This document shows, one piece after another, positions 52,626 through 61,786 of a stretch of DNA of 64,000 nt. The translations under genes were made by a program, and so were the position numbers. A model generated the notes under the pieces. That model did not search any database. It saw only the letters and a list, made by a program, of their open reading frames with translations, and was not told the DNA's origin. This DNA comes from Pseudorhodoferax aquiterrae (lineage in GTDB: Bacteria; Pseudomonadota; Gammaproteobacteria; Burkholderiales; Burkholderiaceae_C), in the NCBI RefSeq assembly GCF_014652235.1, contig NZ_BMYK01000008.1, positions 1 to 64,000 on the forward strand, in the 5' to 3' direction. Each line of letters starts with the position of its first letter. Positions within the stretch are counted from its first letter, which is position 1.

Positions 52626-53260
52626 ATGAGGTACTGCTGCATGTGCTGGGACGCCAGGAACACGCAGTTCTCGAACAGCGCGCTCTGCACCTCCTGGCCT
52701 TTGCCGGTGCGCTCGCGCTCGCGCAGCGCGGCCAGCACGCCGATGGCGCCGAACAGGCCGCCCATGATGTCGTTGACCGAGGTGCCCGCGCGCAGCGGCC
52801 GGCCCACCGGCCCGGTCATGTACGAAAGCCCACCCATCATCTGCACCACCTCGTCGAGCGCAAGACGGTTCTCGTAAAGGCCGGGCAGGAAGCCCTTGTG
52901 CGTGACGTAGATGAGCCGGGGAAAGCGCGCCGACAGCGTGGCGTAGTCCAGGCCCAGCTGCGCCATGAGGCCGGGGCGGAAGTTCTCCAGCACCACGTCG
53001 CACTGGCCGGCGAGTTCGGCGGCCGCGGCGCGGCCCTCCTCGCCCGTGATGTCCAGCACGATGCTCTTCTTGTTACGGTTGAAGCTGCGGAAGAAGCCGA
53101 TGCCCAGGCCCGGCAGCCTGCGCGTCTTGTCGCCGCCGGGCGGCTCGACCTTGATGACCTCGGCGCCCAGGTCCGCAAGGACCATGCCGCAGGTCGGGCC
53201 CATGACCATGTGGGTGAATTCGAGCACGCGGATGCCCGAGAGGGGAAGCGTCTGTTCCAT
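52626..53260 (-). pseudogene. CaiB/BaiF (family III) CoA-transferase, 3' part lost at the Tn7-like end
   Basis: From ATG 53260 (MEQTLPLSGIRVLEFTHMVM). Family blocks: GPTCGMVLADLGAEVIKVEPPGGD, RSFNRNKKSIVLDITGEEG, ENFRPGLMAQLGLDYATLSARFPRLIYV (with the catalytic-type Asp region following), and ALDEVVQMMGGLSYMTGPVGRPLRAGTSVNDIMGGLFGAIGVLAAL. It breaks after FLASQHMQQYL, about residue 210 of a usual roughly 400. The frame runs on into the transposon to 52394. Start lies 8 bases after the HMG-CoA-lyase-like stop, so it was in that operon. Confidence 0.88.
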
Positions 53261-53268
53261 GGATGTTC

Positions 53269-54195
53269 CTAGGCGGTTGGAGCGAACGTCTTGGGCAGGC
53301 CGGCGCGCCACAGCGTGCCGTGCAGCACCTCGCCCTGCAGCCAGGCCGCGACCTTGTGGCGCAGCGCGAGCAGCCGGTGCAGGTCGATGCCGGTGGCGAT
53401 GCCCATGTCCTCCAGCAGGAAGGCCAGGTCTTCGCTGGCCGCGTTGCCGCTGGCACCCGGAGCGTGCGGGCAGCCGCCGATGCCAGCCAGCGTGGCGTCG
53501 AAGCGGTCCACGCCGGTCTGCAGCGCCGCGTAGACGTTGGCCAGCGCCAGGCCGCGCGTGTCGTGGAAGTGGCCGCAGCACAGGCGCTCGCCCGCGATGG
53601 CCCGGGCCTGCTCGAACAGACGCAACACCGCCGCGGGATTCGCATAGCCCACGGTGTCGGCCAGGCTCACGCGGTCGGCGCCGGCATCGAGCAGCGCCTG
53701 CATGCAGCGCAGCACCTCCACGGCCGCCACCTCGCCCTGGAGGGTGCAGCCAAAGGCCGTGCCGACACCACCTTCGATGAGCGTCTTCGACCCCGCCGCA
53801 TCGCGCAGGGCGCGCATCTTCGCCACCTCGGCCACGACCTCGTCGGGCGTCCTGCGCAGGTTGGCCAGGCTGTGCGCGTGGCTGGCCGACAGCGGCACCA
53901 GCATCACGTCGGCCTGGGCATCGATGGCGCTCTCGGCGCCGCGCAGGTTGGGCACCAGCACCGAGACCACCAGGCCGGGCAGCGTCTTCGCATAGGCCAC
54001 GAGTTCGGCCGTGTCGGCAAGCTGCGGCAGCAGCCGCGCCGGCACGAAGGAGCCGACCTCGATCTCGCGCTGGCCGGCCGCGTGCGCATCGCGGATCCAT
54101 TCCTTCTTGCGCGCCGTGGGCAGCACGGTGGAGATGCTTTGCAGGCCATCGCGCAGGCCGACTTCGCGCACCACGGCGCGGCGGGGTTGGGTCAC
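53269..54195 (-). CDS. Hydroxymethylglutaryl-CoA lyase-like aldolase
   Basis: A 308-residue DRE-TIM metallolyase. I chose GTG 54195 (MTQPRRAVVREVGLRDGLQS) because GGAGACAAGACC precedes it and family members start here. Motifs: REVGLRDGLQS (active-site Arg/Asp), IEVGSFVPARLLPQLADT, GTAFGCTLQGEV, LADTVGYANPAAVLRLF and CGHFHDTRGLALANVYAAL (metal-binding HxH), then GIGGCPHAPGASGNAASEDL (catalytic Cys). It cleaves HMG-CoA or a similar 3-hydroxy-3-alkyl-glutaryl-CoA to acetyl-CoA and a keto acid. Partners: a CoA-transferase downstream and a divergent LysR regulator. Confidence 0.88.
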   Translation of the reverse strand: MTQPRRAVVREVGLRDGLQSISTVLPTARKKEWIRDAHAAGQREIEVGSFVPARLLPQLADTAELVAYAKTLPGLVVSVLVPNLRGAESAIDAQADVMLVPLSASHAHSLANLRRTPDEVVAEVAKMRALRDAAGSKTLIEGGVGTAFGCTLQGEVAAVEVLRCMQALLDAGADRVSLADTVGYANPAAVLRLFEQARAIAGERLCCGHFHDTRGLALANVYAALQTGVDRFDATLAGIGGCPHAPGASGNAASEDLAFLLEDMGIATGIDLHRLLALRHKVAAWLQGEVLHGTLWRAGLPKTFAPTA

Positions 54196-54298
54196 GGTCT
54201 TGTCTCCGTGTAAAGGCTTGGCCCGCACTCTAGACATGCCGATGCGAATCGAGAAGCGCTATTCTTTCGCGCCTGACATGCCATTTCGGAACGTCTCC

Positions 54299-55201
54299 AT
54301 GCACGACCTCGACCTCACCACGTTGCGCCTCTTCGTTGCCACCTGCACGCTGCGCACCATCGCGCGGGCCGGGGAGCAGCAGCACATCGGGGCCTCGGCC
54401 ATCAGCAAGCGTCTGGCGCAGCTGGAGCGGACCGTCAACGCACCGCTGTTCGAACGCGGCCGCCGCGGCGTGGTGCCCACCGCCGCCGGCGAGATCCTGC
54501 TGGAGCATGCGCGCGCCATGCTGGCCAGTGCCGACCGCGTGGCACGCGACATGGCGGCCTACCGGCACGGCATCAAGGGCCAGGTGCGCGTGCTGGCCTC
54601 GATGTCGTCGATCGCCGAGCAGCTGCCGGACGACATCGCCGGCTTCCTGGCCGACCCGGCGCACGCCGAGATCCGCGTGGACCTGGAGGAGCAGGTCTCC
54701 AGCCAGATCGTGCGCGCCGTGCGCGAGGGCCTGGCGCCGCTGGGCATCTGCTGGGACGCGGCAGACACCGAAGGCCTGCAGACCCGGCCCTACCGCAGGG
54801 ACCGCCTGGTGCTCGTGGCGCACCCGCAGCACCCAGCGGCGCAGCGGCCACGGCTGGCCTTTGCCGACAGCCTGGTCCACGAGCATGTCGGACTGCCCGC
54901 CTCCACCGCGGTCTACAGCATGCTGGCCCGGGCCGCGGCCATCGCCGGTCGGCCGCTGCACTACCGCACGGTGGTCTCCACCTTCGAGGCCAGCCTGCGT
55001 TGCGTGCGTGCCGGCCTGGGCATCGCCGTGGTGCCGCGCGAGGTGGTGCCGCTGGTGGCCTCTGCCGATGGCCTGCGCGTGGTGGAGCTCACCGACCCCT
55101 GGGCCACGCGGCAGTTCGCGATCTGCTTTCGTGACGCGCAGGGACTGTCGCCCTCGGCGCGGCTGCTGCTCGCGCACCTGCAGGCGAAGGCGGCGACCTG
55201 A
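54299..55201 (+). CDS. LysR-family transcriptional regulator
   Basis: A 300-residue LysR protein from ATG 54299 (MHDLDLTTLRLFVATCTLRT). The HTH is TIARAGEQQHIGASAISKRLAQLERTVNAPLFER (about 20-55) and the recognition helix is followed by PTAAGEILLEHARAML. The periplasmic-binding-like effector domain spans about 90-295 (VRVLASMSSIAEQLPDDIAGFL, ASLRCVRAGLGIAVVPREVV). Divergent from the lyase/CoA-transferase genes with about 100 bases between, so it most likely controls them. A longer in-frame start at 54239 is less likely. Confidence 0.9.
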   Translation: MHDLDLTTLRLFVATCTLRTIARAGEQQHIGASAISKRLAQLERTVNAPLFERGRRGVVPTAAGEILLEHARAMLASADRVARDMAAYRHGIKGQVRVLASMSSIAEQLPDDIAGFLADPAHAEIRVDLEEQVSSQIVRAVREGLAPLGICWDAADTEGLQTRPYRRDRLVLVAHPQHPAAQRPRLAFADSLVHEHVGLPASTAVYSMLARAAAIAGRPLHYRTVVSTFEASLRCVRAGLGIAVVPREVVPLVASADGLRVVELTDPWATRQFAICFRDAQGLSPSARLLLAHLQAKAAT

Positions 55202-55281
55202 CCATGCCGGCCTGCGTGCCGCACCCCGGTGGCGCGCGGCGGCCGCTGACGGGCGCTGAACCGCGCCGCGTGCGACAGCGC

Positions 55282-56667
55282 TCAGGCAACCAGCGCGCGC
55301 AGGTCGGGCGCCGCTTCCAGCGCATGGATGCCGGCCAGCAACGCGCGGGCGCGCGCGGCGCCGATGACGGGCGACGCCAGTTCCAGCAGCTTGTCCTGCA
55401 GCTCCGCATCCGACAGCGGCAACTCGGGGTCGCCCTTGCGGTCGGGCTGCAGCCAGGACAGGCGCCGCCCGTCGCGCGTCTCGATCTCCACGCGCGCGGC
55501 GCGGCGCCCCGGGAAGCCGGCGTCGATGGCCGGGTCCACCGCGGCCGAGACGCGGCCGAGCATGTCCCGCAGCCGCGGATCGGCCAGCCGCTCCGGGGTG
55601 TACGCGGACAGGCGCACGCTGCCGTGCACGAGCGCGGTGGCCACCACGAACGGCAGGCTGAAGCGGGCTTCGTTCTCGGTCTGGGGCTGGGTGTGGCAGG
55701 CGATGTCCAGCGCGGGCCCGTAGGTGGCCACGTGCACGCGGGCCACTTCGTCCGGCCGCAGGCCGTGCCGACGCGCCAGCTCCAGCGTGGCGTCGATGGC
55801 CGCGAACGTGTGGCCGCAGCCGATGTGGTTCTTGAAGGTCAGGCGCGTGATGTGGAAGTCGCGGCCCAGCGTGGCACCGACCTGCGCCCAGTCCGGTCCG
55901 TCGCTCATGGCGCGGCCGAGACCGACCTCGCCGTCCAGCACGTCGCGCGCGCCCGTCACGCCCTGCGCCGCGAGCTGCGCGGCCAGCAGCCCGCCCTCCG
56001 CGGCCCGCCCGGCGTGCAGGGGCTTGGACATCGAGTCCGTGCGGAAGGCCTGTTGCAGCCCCGCGGCGAAGGTGGCCGCGGTCGCCAGCGCATGCGCGAA
56101 CGGCGCGCCGTGCAGCGCGAAGAGGCCGGCCGCCGCGGCCGCCGCGCCGAAGGTGCCCACCGTGCCGGTGCTGTGCCAGTGGCGGTAGTGCGGCCGGCCG
56201 AGCACCACGCCGATGCGCGTGGAGACCTCGTAGCCCAGCACCACGCCGCGCAGGAAGTCCAGGCCGCTCGCACCGCGCTCCTGCGCGGCCGCCAGCGCCG
56301 CGGCGACGGTGGCGGCACCCGGGTGGTACATGGCGTCGCGAAAGCTGTCGTCCACCTCCGCCGCATGGGCGGCCGTGCCGTGCAACAGTGCCGCGCTGCG
56401 CGCCGGCAGGGCCTGACCGTCGAACCGGCGGGCGCGGCCCTGGCCCAGTTCGTCTGCCAGCAGGGCCTGCAGCTGCGGCACCGGGTCTGCGGCCAGACCC
56501 GGAAACAGCGCGGCATACCAGTCGATCACGGCGCGCTTGGCGTGGTGCAGCACGTCGGCGTGCAGCCGCTCGCGCTGGAACGTGGTGACCCAGGCGCCGA
56601 AAACTTCGGTGGCGTGCATGGTGGATCCCATCCCTTTCTCGCGTTGTTCAGACAGTGTCATGGTCAT
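55282..56667 (-). CDS. MmgE/PrpD-family protein
   Basis: A 461-residue PrpD-fold protein, start at ATG 56667 overlapping the Bug protein stop (ATGA). Features: HHAKRAVIDWYAALFPGLAADP, GTAAHAAEVDDSFRDAMYHPGAATVAAALAAAQE (active-site Asp/His of 2-methylcitrate dehydratase relatives), GYEVSTRIGVVLGRPHYRHWHSTGTVGTFGAAAAAA, FKNHIGCGHTFAAIDA and SLPFVVATALVHG. The family dehydrates 2-methylcitrate, cis-aconitate-like or itaconate-type tricarboxylates. Together with Bug binding proteins, CoA synthetase and hydratase it suggests breakdown of an organic acid. An internal start at MHATEVFG cannot be excluded. Confidence 0.87.
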   Translation of the reverse strand: MTMTLSEQREKGMGSTMHATEVFGAWVTTFQRERLHADVLHHAKRAVIDWYAALFPGLAADPVPQLQALLADELGQGRARRFDGQALPARSAALLHGTAAHAAEVDDSFRDAMYHPGAATVAAALAAAQERGASGLDFLRGVVLGYEVSTRIGVVLGRPHYRHWHSTGTVGTFGAAAAAAGLFALHGAPFAHALATAATFAAGLQQAFRTDSMSKPLHAGRAAEGGLLAAQLAAQGVTGARDVLDGEVGLGRAMSDGPDWAQVGATLGRDFHITRLTFKNHIGCGHTFAAIDATLELARRHGLRPDEVARVHVATYGPALDIACHTQPQTENEARFSLPFVVATALVHGSVRLSAYTPERLADPRLRDMLGRVSAAVDPAIDAGFPGRRAARVEIETRDGRRLSWLQPDRKGDPELPLSDAELQDKLLELASPVIGAARARALLAGIHALEAAPDLRALVA

Positions 56668-57635
56668 TCCGCCTTGATGGACTGCGCCTGCACGAGGCGC
56701 AGCCATTTGGCGCGCTCCTCCCGCACGATGCGTTCGGTGGCGGCCGGGTCCTCGCGCGTGAGCTGCAAGCCTTCCTGCGCCGCGCGCCGCTCGAAGGCGG
56801 GCGTGGCGCTGGCACGGCGCATGGCGGCGTGTACGGCCTGCAGCAGCGCGTCGGGCAGGCCGGCCGGCGCGAACAGGCCATACCAGACATCGGCCTCGTA
56901 GCCAGCCACACCCGCCTCGGCGAAGGTCGGCACGGCGGGCAGCAGCGGTGAGCGCCGGCCCGCGGTCACGGCCAGCGCGCGCAGCTTGCCCGTGGCCAGG
57001 AACGGTGCCACGCTCGGCAGCGTGCCGAAGCCCAGATCGATCTGCCCCGCCAGCACATCGTTGACCATGGGGGTCGCCCCCCGGTAGGGCACGTGCGTGA
57101 CGAAGATGCCGGCCGAGTTCTTGAGCAGCTCGGCAGCCAGGTGGGTCGATGTGCCATTGCCGGCCGAGCCGTAGGCCAGCCCACCGGGCCGGGCCCGGGC
57201 CTTGGCGAGGAAGTCGGCTGCCGAGGCCAGCGGGCTCTCGGCACGGACCACGGCCACGTTCGGCGCGCGACCCAGCAGCATCACTGCGGCGAAGGCGGTG
57301 TCGGCCGGGTACGGCAACCGCGGGTACAGGCTGGGCACGATGGCCAGTGCGCTGGTGTTGAGCAACAGCGTGTGGCCGTCGGGCGCGCTCTTGGCCACCA
57401 GGTCGTTGCCGATCACGGTGCCGGCGCCCGCCCGGTTGTCCACGAACACGGGCTGCCCCGTGTCCTGGGCGATGGCCTCGCCCAGCGCGCGCGCCATCGC
57501 GTCGGTGCCGCCGCCCGCCGGGAACGGCACGACCAGCCGGATCGGCCGGGACGGCCAGGCCTGCGCCCGCGCTGCCACGGCCGTGGCCGCAGCCGCGATG
57601 GCGCCGCCAGCCTGCAGAAGAATTCGTCGCCGCAT
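56664..57635 (-). CDS. Bug-family tripartite tricarboxylate transporter substrate-binding protein
   Basis: A 323-residue periplasmic protein from ATG 57635 (MRRRILLQAGGAIAAAATAV...), with a Tat/Sec-like signal peptide to about residue 27 (ARAQA). Typical TctC/Bug features: PSRPIRLVVPFPAGGGTDAMARAL, GQPVFVDNRAGAGTVIGNDLVAKSAPDG, HVPYRGATPMVNDVLAGQIDLGF, and GYEADVWYGLFAPAGLPDALL. These proteins deliver carboxylates to TctAB membrane components, which are not in the window. Coupled with the MmgE/PrpD gene downstream. Confidence 0.92.
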   Translation of the reverse strand: MRRRILLQAGGAIAAAATAVAARAQAWPSRPIRLVVPFPAGGGTDAMARALGEAIAQDTGQPVFVDNRAGAGTVIGNDLVAKSAPDGHTLLLNTSALAIVPSLYPRLPYPADTAFAAVMLLGRAPNVAVVRAESPLASAADFLAKARARPGGLAYGSAGNGTSTHLAAELLKNSAGIFVTHVPYRGATPMVNDVLAGQIDLGFGTLPSVAPFLATGKLRALAVTAGRRSPLLPAVPTFAEAGVAGYEADVWYGLFAPAGLPDALLQAVHAAMRRASATPAFERRAAQEGLQLTREDPAATERIVREERAKWLRLVQAQSIKAE

Positions 57636-57723
57636 GGCGTTGCTCCGTGGAATGTCGGTGGGTGGCGTGCAGCCCCGTCGCGTCCCGGCGCACGGGCCGG
57701 CCGGTCCGGGGGCCGCAGGCGGT

Positions 57724-59814
57724 TCAAAGCAGCACGACGACGCCGTCGGCCGCGCGCACACCCTGGCCTTCGGGCAGCACGAACACGGGGTTGATCTCGG
57801 CCTCGAGCAGCCGGTCCCCGAGCTGCGCGACCATCTGCGAGAAGGCGACGACGGCCGTGACCAGCGCCTGCACGTCGGCCCTGGGCCGGCCGCGGAAGCC
57901 GTCCAGCAGCGGCCAGGTCCGAAGCGCCTGCGCCATCGCCAGCGCTTCGTCGTGCGACAGGCCGCCCGAGGGCGGCAGCAGGCGCAATGTGGTGTCCTGG
58001 AACAACTCCGCCGTCACGCCGCCCATGCCCAGCAGGATGGCCGTGCCCAGTGCATCGCGGTGCATGCCCAGGATCAGCTCGGTGCCGCCGCCGACCATCT
58101 CCTGCACGAGGAAGCGCCGGGGCTGCACGCCGGCCCGGGCCTCGACCTCGCAGGCCATCTGGCCCAGGCGTGCGCCGATGGTTTCGGGTGTCAAGCCCAC
58201 GGCCACGCCGCCGACATCGCTCTTGTGCGTGATCTGCGCCGACAGGATCTTGAGCACCACGCGCCCGCCCAGTGCAGCCGCCGCCGCCTGCGCCTCCTCG
58301 GCCGTGGCGACCACGCGTTCGGCCGCACAGGGCACGCCGAAGCGGGCGAACAGCCGCTTGGCCTCGGCCTCGTCGAGCGCGCCGCAGGGCAAGGGGTCCA
58401 GCGCCACGGCGCGCGGTGCGGCAGCGTCCTCCCGCACAGGCGCCTGGAACTGCGCCACGCGCAGCATGCCGGCCAGCGCGGCCGTGCAGCTCTCGGCGGC
58501 GGCGAAGGCGGGCACGCCGCGCTGCGTCAACAGCGCGCCGATCTCGGGCGCGTGCGGACTCACGTAGGCCAGCACCGGCTTGTCCGAGGCGGGCAGGCAG
58601 TCCTGGATCGCGCCAGCCAGCAGTTCGGGCATGGCCAGGCTGGAGGAGCCGACGATGATGACCAGCGCGTCGTAGGTCGGGCTGGCCAGCAACGCCTGGA
58701 TCGCGCCGCGCAGCAGATCGGGCCGCAGGCCCGCGAGCGTCACGTCGATGGGGTTGCGGTCCAGCACCGCCTCGCTGCCGCTCTGCAGCGCACGCAGCGC
58801 ATCGGCCGTGGCCACGTCGGGCGCTGGCGTCTCGAAGCCCGCCACCCCCAGGTCGTCGGAGACCAGGGTGCCGGCGCCGCCGGTAGAGGTCAGGATGGCC
58901 ACGCGCCTGCCGTGCAACCGGCGCCCGGTGGCCAGCGCCGCGGGAATGTCCAGCAGGTCGGAGAAGCTCTGCGCGCGCACCACGCCCACCTGGCGGAACA
59001 GCGCGTCGTACATGCGGTCGGCCCCGGCCATGGCGCCCGTGTGCGAGACCGCGGCCTGGGCCCCGGCTTCGGAGCGCCCGATCTTGAAGGCCACCACCGG
59101 CTTGCCGGCGCGCGCGGCCTTCAGGCAGGCAGCGCGGAACTTCGCGGGATGGCGCACCGTTTCCACGTACAGCGCGATCACCCGCGTCGCCGGATCGTCG
59201 GCCAGGTGGTCCACGAAGTCGGCCAGTTCGAGATCGACCTCGTTGCTCGTGGCGATCAGCTTGGACAGACCGATGCCGCGCGCCGCGGCGCGCGACAGCA
59301 GCGCGCCCAGGATGCCGCCGCTCTGCGACACGACGCCGATGCCGCCCACCGGGAACGCGTCCATCTCCAGCGCACCCGAGGGCGAGAGCACGATGCCGTC
59401 GGTCAGATTGACCAGGCCGATGGTGTTGGGGCCGAGGATGCGCATGGCGCCGGCCGCCTCCACCAGTTGCTGCTGCCGGCGTGCCCCCTCCGCGCCGGTC
59501 TCGGTGTAGCCGCTGGCCAGCACGATGGCCGCCGCGCAGCCGCGCGCCGACAGCTCCCGGACGGCCACGTGCGCGCGCTCGGCGCCCAGCAGCACCACGG
59601 CCACGTCCGGCACCTCCGGAAGGGAGGCGATGTCGGGGTAGCACGGCAGATCGCCGATGCGCTCGACCTTGGGGTTGACCGGCAGGATGCGGCCGGCGTA
59701 GCCGTGCTTGCGCAGGTAGGCCACGGGACGACCGCTGGTCTTCTTCGGGTCGGCGGAGGCGCCGATGACGGCGACGCTGCGCGGCGAGAGCAGTCTGGAA
59801 ATGGCGTCGTTCAT
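57724..59814 (-). CDS. ADP-forming acyl/acetate-CoA ligase family protein (fused alpha-beta)
   Basis: A 696-residue fused ADP-forming CoA ligase. CoA-binding Rossmann domain: LLSPRSVAVIGASADPKKTSGRPVAYLRK (about 8-35). Succinyl-CoA-ligase-like flavodoxin domain: GIGVVSQSGGILGALLSRAA and AAVSHTGAMAGADRMY, containing the phospho-His. C-terminal ATP-grasp: EAEAKRLFARFGVPCAAERVV, GRVVLKILSAQITHKSDVGGVAVGL, FLVQEMVGGGTELILGMHRDALGTAILLGMGGV, LEAEINPVFVLPEGQGV. It would activate a carboxylate to its CoA thioester using ATP. Next to enoyl-CoA hydratase (4 bases away) and Bug genes in one operon. Confidence 0.92.
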   Translation of the reverse strand: MNDAISRLLSPRSVAVIGASADPKKTSGRPVAYLRKHGYAGRILPVNPKVERIGDLPCYPDIASLPEVPDVAVVLLGAERAHVAVRELSARGCAAAIVLASGYTETGAEGARRQQQLVEAAGAMRILGPNTIGLVNLTDGIVLSPSGALEMDAFPVGGIGVVSQSGGILGALLSRAAARGIGLSKLIATSNEVDLELADFVDHLADDPATRVIALYVETVRHPAKFRAACLKAARAGKPVVAFKIGRSEAGAQAAVSHTGAMAGADRMYDALFRQVGVVRAQSFSDLLDIPAALATGRRLHGRRVAILTSTGGAGTLVSDDLGVAGFETPAPDVATADALRALQSGSEAVLDRNPIDVTLAGLRPDLLRGAIQALLASPTYDALVIIVGSSSLAMPELLAGAIQDCLPASDKPVLAYVSPHAPEIGALLTQRGVPAFAAAESCTAALAGMLRVAQFQAPVREDAAAPRAVALDPLPCGALDEAEAKRLFARFGVPCAAERVVATAEEAQAAAAALGGRVVLKILSAQITHKSDVGGVAVGLTPETIGARLGQMACEVEARAGVQPRRFLVQEMVGGGTELILGMHRDALGTAILLGMGGVTAELFQDTTLRLLPPSGGLSHDEALAMAQALRTWPLLDGFRGRPRADVQALVTAVVAFSQMVAQLGDRLLEAEINPVFVLPEGQGVRAADGVVVLL

Positions 59815-59818
59815 CGCA

Positions 59819-60610
59819 TCACTCCCTGGCAGCGTTCTTGTGGAGAAAGGCTTCGACGGCGGCGCGGTGCTCGCTGCTCGTGTAGCAGATGCCCTGGGCC
59901 TGGCTGCCCTGCGCGAACACGTCGTGCGCTGACAGCTCGAAGCTCTGGTTCAGGATGGTCTTGGTCAGCGCGAGGGCCGTGGCCGAGCCCTGGCCGAGTT
60001 CGGCGGCCCAGGCCTGCGCGTCGGCCACCAGCGTCTCGGCGCTGGTCTTTCGGTCCACGATGCCCAGCGCGAGGGCCTCGTCCACCTTGACCTGGCGGCC
60101 CGTGAAGATCAGCTCCTTGGCGCGGGCCAGGCCCACACGGCGCGGCAGGAAGTACATGCCGCCGCCGTCGGGGATGATGCCGCGGTGGATGTACGACCAG
60201 GCGAAGCTGGCCCACTCGCTGGCGATCACGAAGTCGCAGGCCAGCGCCGTATCCGCCCCCAGGCCCGAAGCGGCGCCATTGACGGCTGCGATCACCGGCT
60301 TGGGCATGGTGTGCAGCAGGGCCTGCACATGGTGCACGCGCTGCTGGCGGTGCCAGCCGTTGAAGCCCACTTCACCGGCCGGCGCGTTCATGCGCTTTTG
60401 CATGCCGGCGATGTCGCCGCCGGCGCAAAAGCCCCTGCCGGCTCCGGTCAGCACCAGGGCCTTGATGGACTTGTCGGCCGCCACGCGTTCCAGCGCATCG
60501 ATGAATTCGGTGCGCATGTCGTCGCTCATGGCGTTGCGCTTGTCGGGACGGTTCAGGGTCAGCGTGGCGATGCTGTCGGCCACCTGCAGGGTGATGAGTT
60601 CGTAGGTCAT
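59819..60610 (-). CDS. Enoyl-CoA hydratase/isomerase family protein
   Basis: A 263-residue crotonase-fold protein from ATG 60610 (MTYELITLQVADSIATLTLN). CoA-binding NRPDKRNAMSDDMRTEF and oxyanion-hole ALVLTGAGRGFCAGGDIAGM are present. The second oxyanion segment is VNGAASGLGADTALACDFVIAS, followed by SYIHRGIIPDGGGMYFLPRRVG with an acidic residue where hydratases place Glu/Asp. C-terminus typical (AVEAFLHKNAARE). It hydrates an enoyl-CoA of the substrate pathway. Its stop lies 4 bases before the CoA ligase start. Confidence 0.92.
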   Translation of the reverse strand: MTYELITLQVADSIATLTLNRPDKRNAMSDDMRTEFIDALERVAADKSIKALVLTGAGRGFCAGGDIAGMQKRMNAPAGEVGFNGWHRQQRVHHVQALLHTMPKPVIAAVNGAASGLGADTALACDFVIASEWASFAWSYIHRGIIPDGGGMYFLPRRVGLARAKELIFTGRQVKVDEALALGIVDRKTSAETLVADAQAWAAELGQGSATALALTKTILNQSFELSAHDVFAQGSQAQGICYTSSEHRAAVEAFLHKNAARE

Positions 60611-60635
60611 GGCGGTCTGTCGGAGATGGGTGGGT

Positions 60636-61614
60636 TCAGTCGGCCTTGATGCCGTTTTCCTTGACGATGCGGGCCCAGCGGGCCTCCTCGGCGCGCACGT
60701 AGGTGTCGAGTTCGGCGGGTTCGCCCGCGCCGATGGCAAGGCCCTCGGCCTCGACCTTGCGCGCGAACTCCGGCGAACGGGCCGCCTTGCGGGCGGCGGC
60801 GTTCAAGCGAGAGATCACGTCCTTCGGCGTGCCGGCCGGCGCGTACAAGCCATACCAGCTTTCCACCGTAGCCGGCAATGCTGGCGCCGATGGTGGGAAT
60901 GCCCTTGAAGGCGGCGGACGGCTCGGCGCTGGTCACCGCGATGGCGCGCAGTTGCCCGCGGTCCACGAACGGCGCGACGGCCGCGGCCGTGCCGAAAAAC
61001 ATCTCCACCTGCCCGCCCATGAGGTCGGTCATCGCCGGGCCCGCGCCGCGGTAGGGCACGTGCAAGGTCTTCACCTTGGCCAGGTTGTCGAACATCTCGC
61101 CGGCCAGATGCGCTGAGGTGCCGGCACCCTGTGAGGCGTAGGTCAGTTTGCCCGGGTTGGCCCGCGCGGCGGACAGCACGTCCTGCACCGTCTTGAGCGG
61201 ACTGGCCGGGCGCACCACCAGCACGTTGGGACCGCGGCCGACCAGCATCACGGGCGCGAAGGCATTGGCGTTGTCGAACGGCAGCTTGCTCTGCAGACTG
61301 GGGTTCACCGCATGCGCGAAGCTGGCCATCACGAGCGTGTAGCCGTCCGGCGCCGCCTTGGCCACGGCATCGGTGCCGATGATGGTGCCCGCGCCGGGCT
61401 TGTTGTCGATGATGACGGGCTGGCCCAGGTCTTTGGCCATCTCCTGGCCCAGCGTGCGCGCGATCAGGTCGGTGCCGCCGCCGGGCGCGAAGGGCACGAC
61501 GATGCGCACCGGTTTGGTCGGGAAGTCGGCCTGGGCCGCGCCTGCGGTCAGGGCCAGAACGAGGCCGGCGCCGGCCAGCCGCAGACACCATGCACGGGAA
61601 AGGAAAGCTCGCAT
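60636..61614 (-). pseudogene. Bug-family binding protein with a frameshift near its C-terminus
   Basis: From ATG 61614 (MRAFLSRAWCLRLAGAGLVL): signal peptide to about residue 29, then PTKPVRIVVPFAPGGGTDLIARTL, GQPVIIDNKPGAGTIIGTDAVAKAAPDG, HVPYRGAGPAMTDLMGGQVEMFFG. Near 60867 the family sequence leaves the frame (…PTIGASIAGYGGKLVW) and resumes in another as TVESWYGLYAPAGTPKDVISRLNAAARKAARSPEFARKVEAEG to the stop at 60636. One extra base or two missing bases explain it. Real mutation or sequencing error. Otherwise equal in length to the intact Bug proteins. Confidence 0.85.
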
Positions 61615-61786
61615 CGAAAGGTCTCCGAACGTTGGAATGGAACATCCAGCTGCACTGGAATGGCCGCGAGCTTAGGGATCCGAGGCGGCGCTGTGACCCC
61701 CCTTGTTCCATGGAGTGGAACCGCAGTCCGGACAGGCGGCGCCCCCACCGCGCTGTCGGCATGGCGTCGTGCCGTACGATGCCGCC

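Noticed and set aside
52394-54100. 568-codon minus-strand ORF spanning lyase, CoA-transferase and transposon end
   Set aside because: Upstream part is an off-frame reading of the lyase. Only the portion from 53260 to about 52626 is a real gene, and the rest runs into the transposon.
57202-60090. 962-codon plus-strand ORF opposite the Bug and CoA-ligase genes
   Set aside because: Antisense shadow; composition and lack of motifs fit an off-frame reading of the minus-strand genes.
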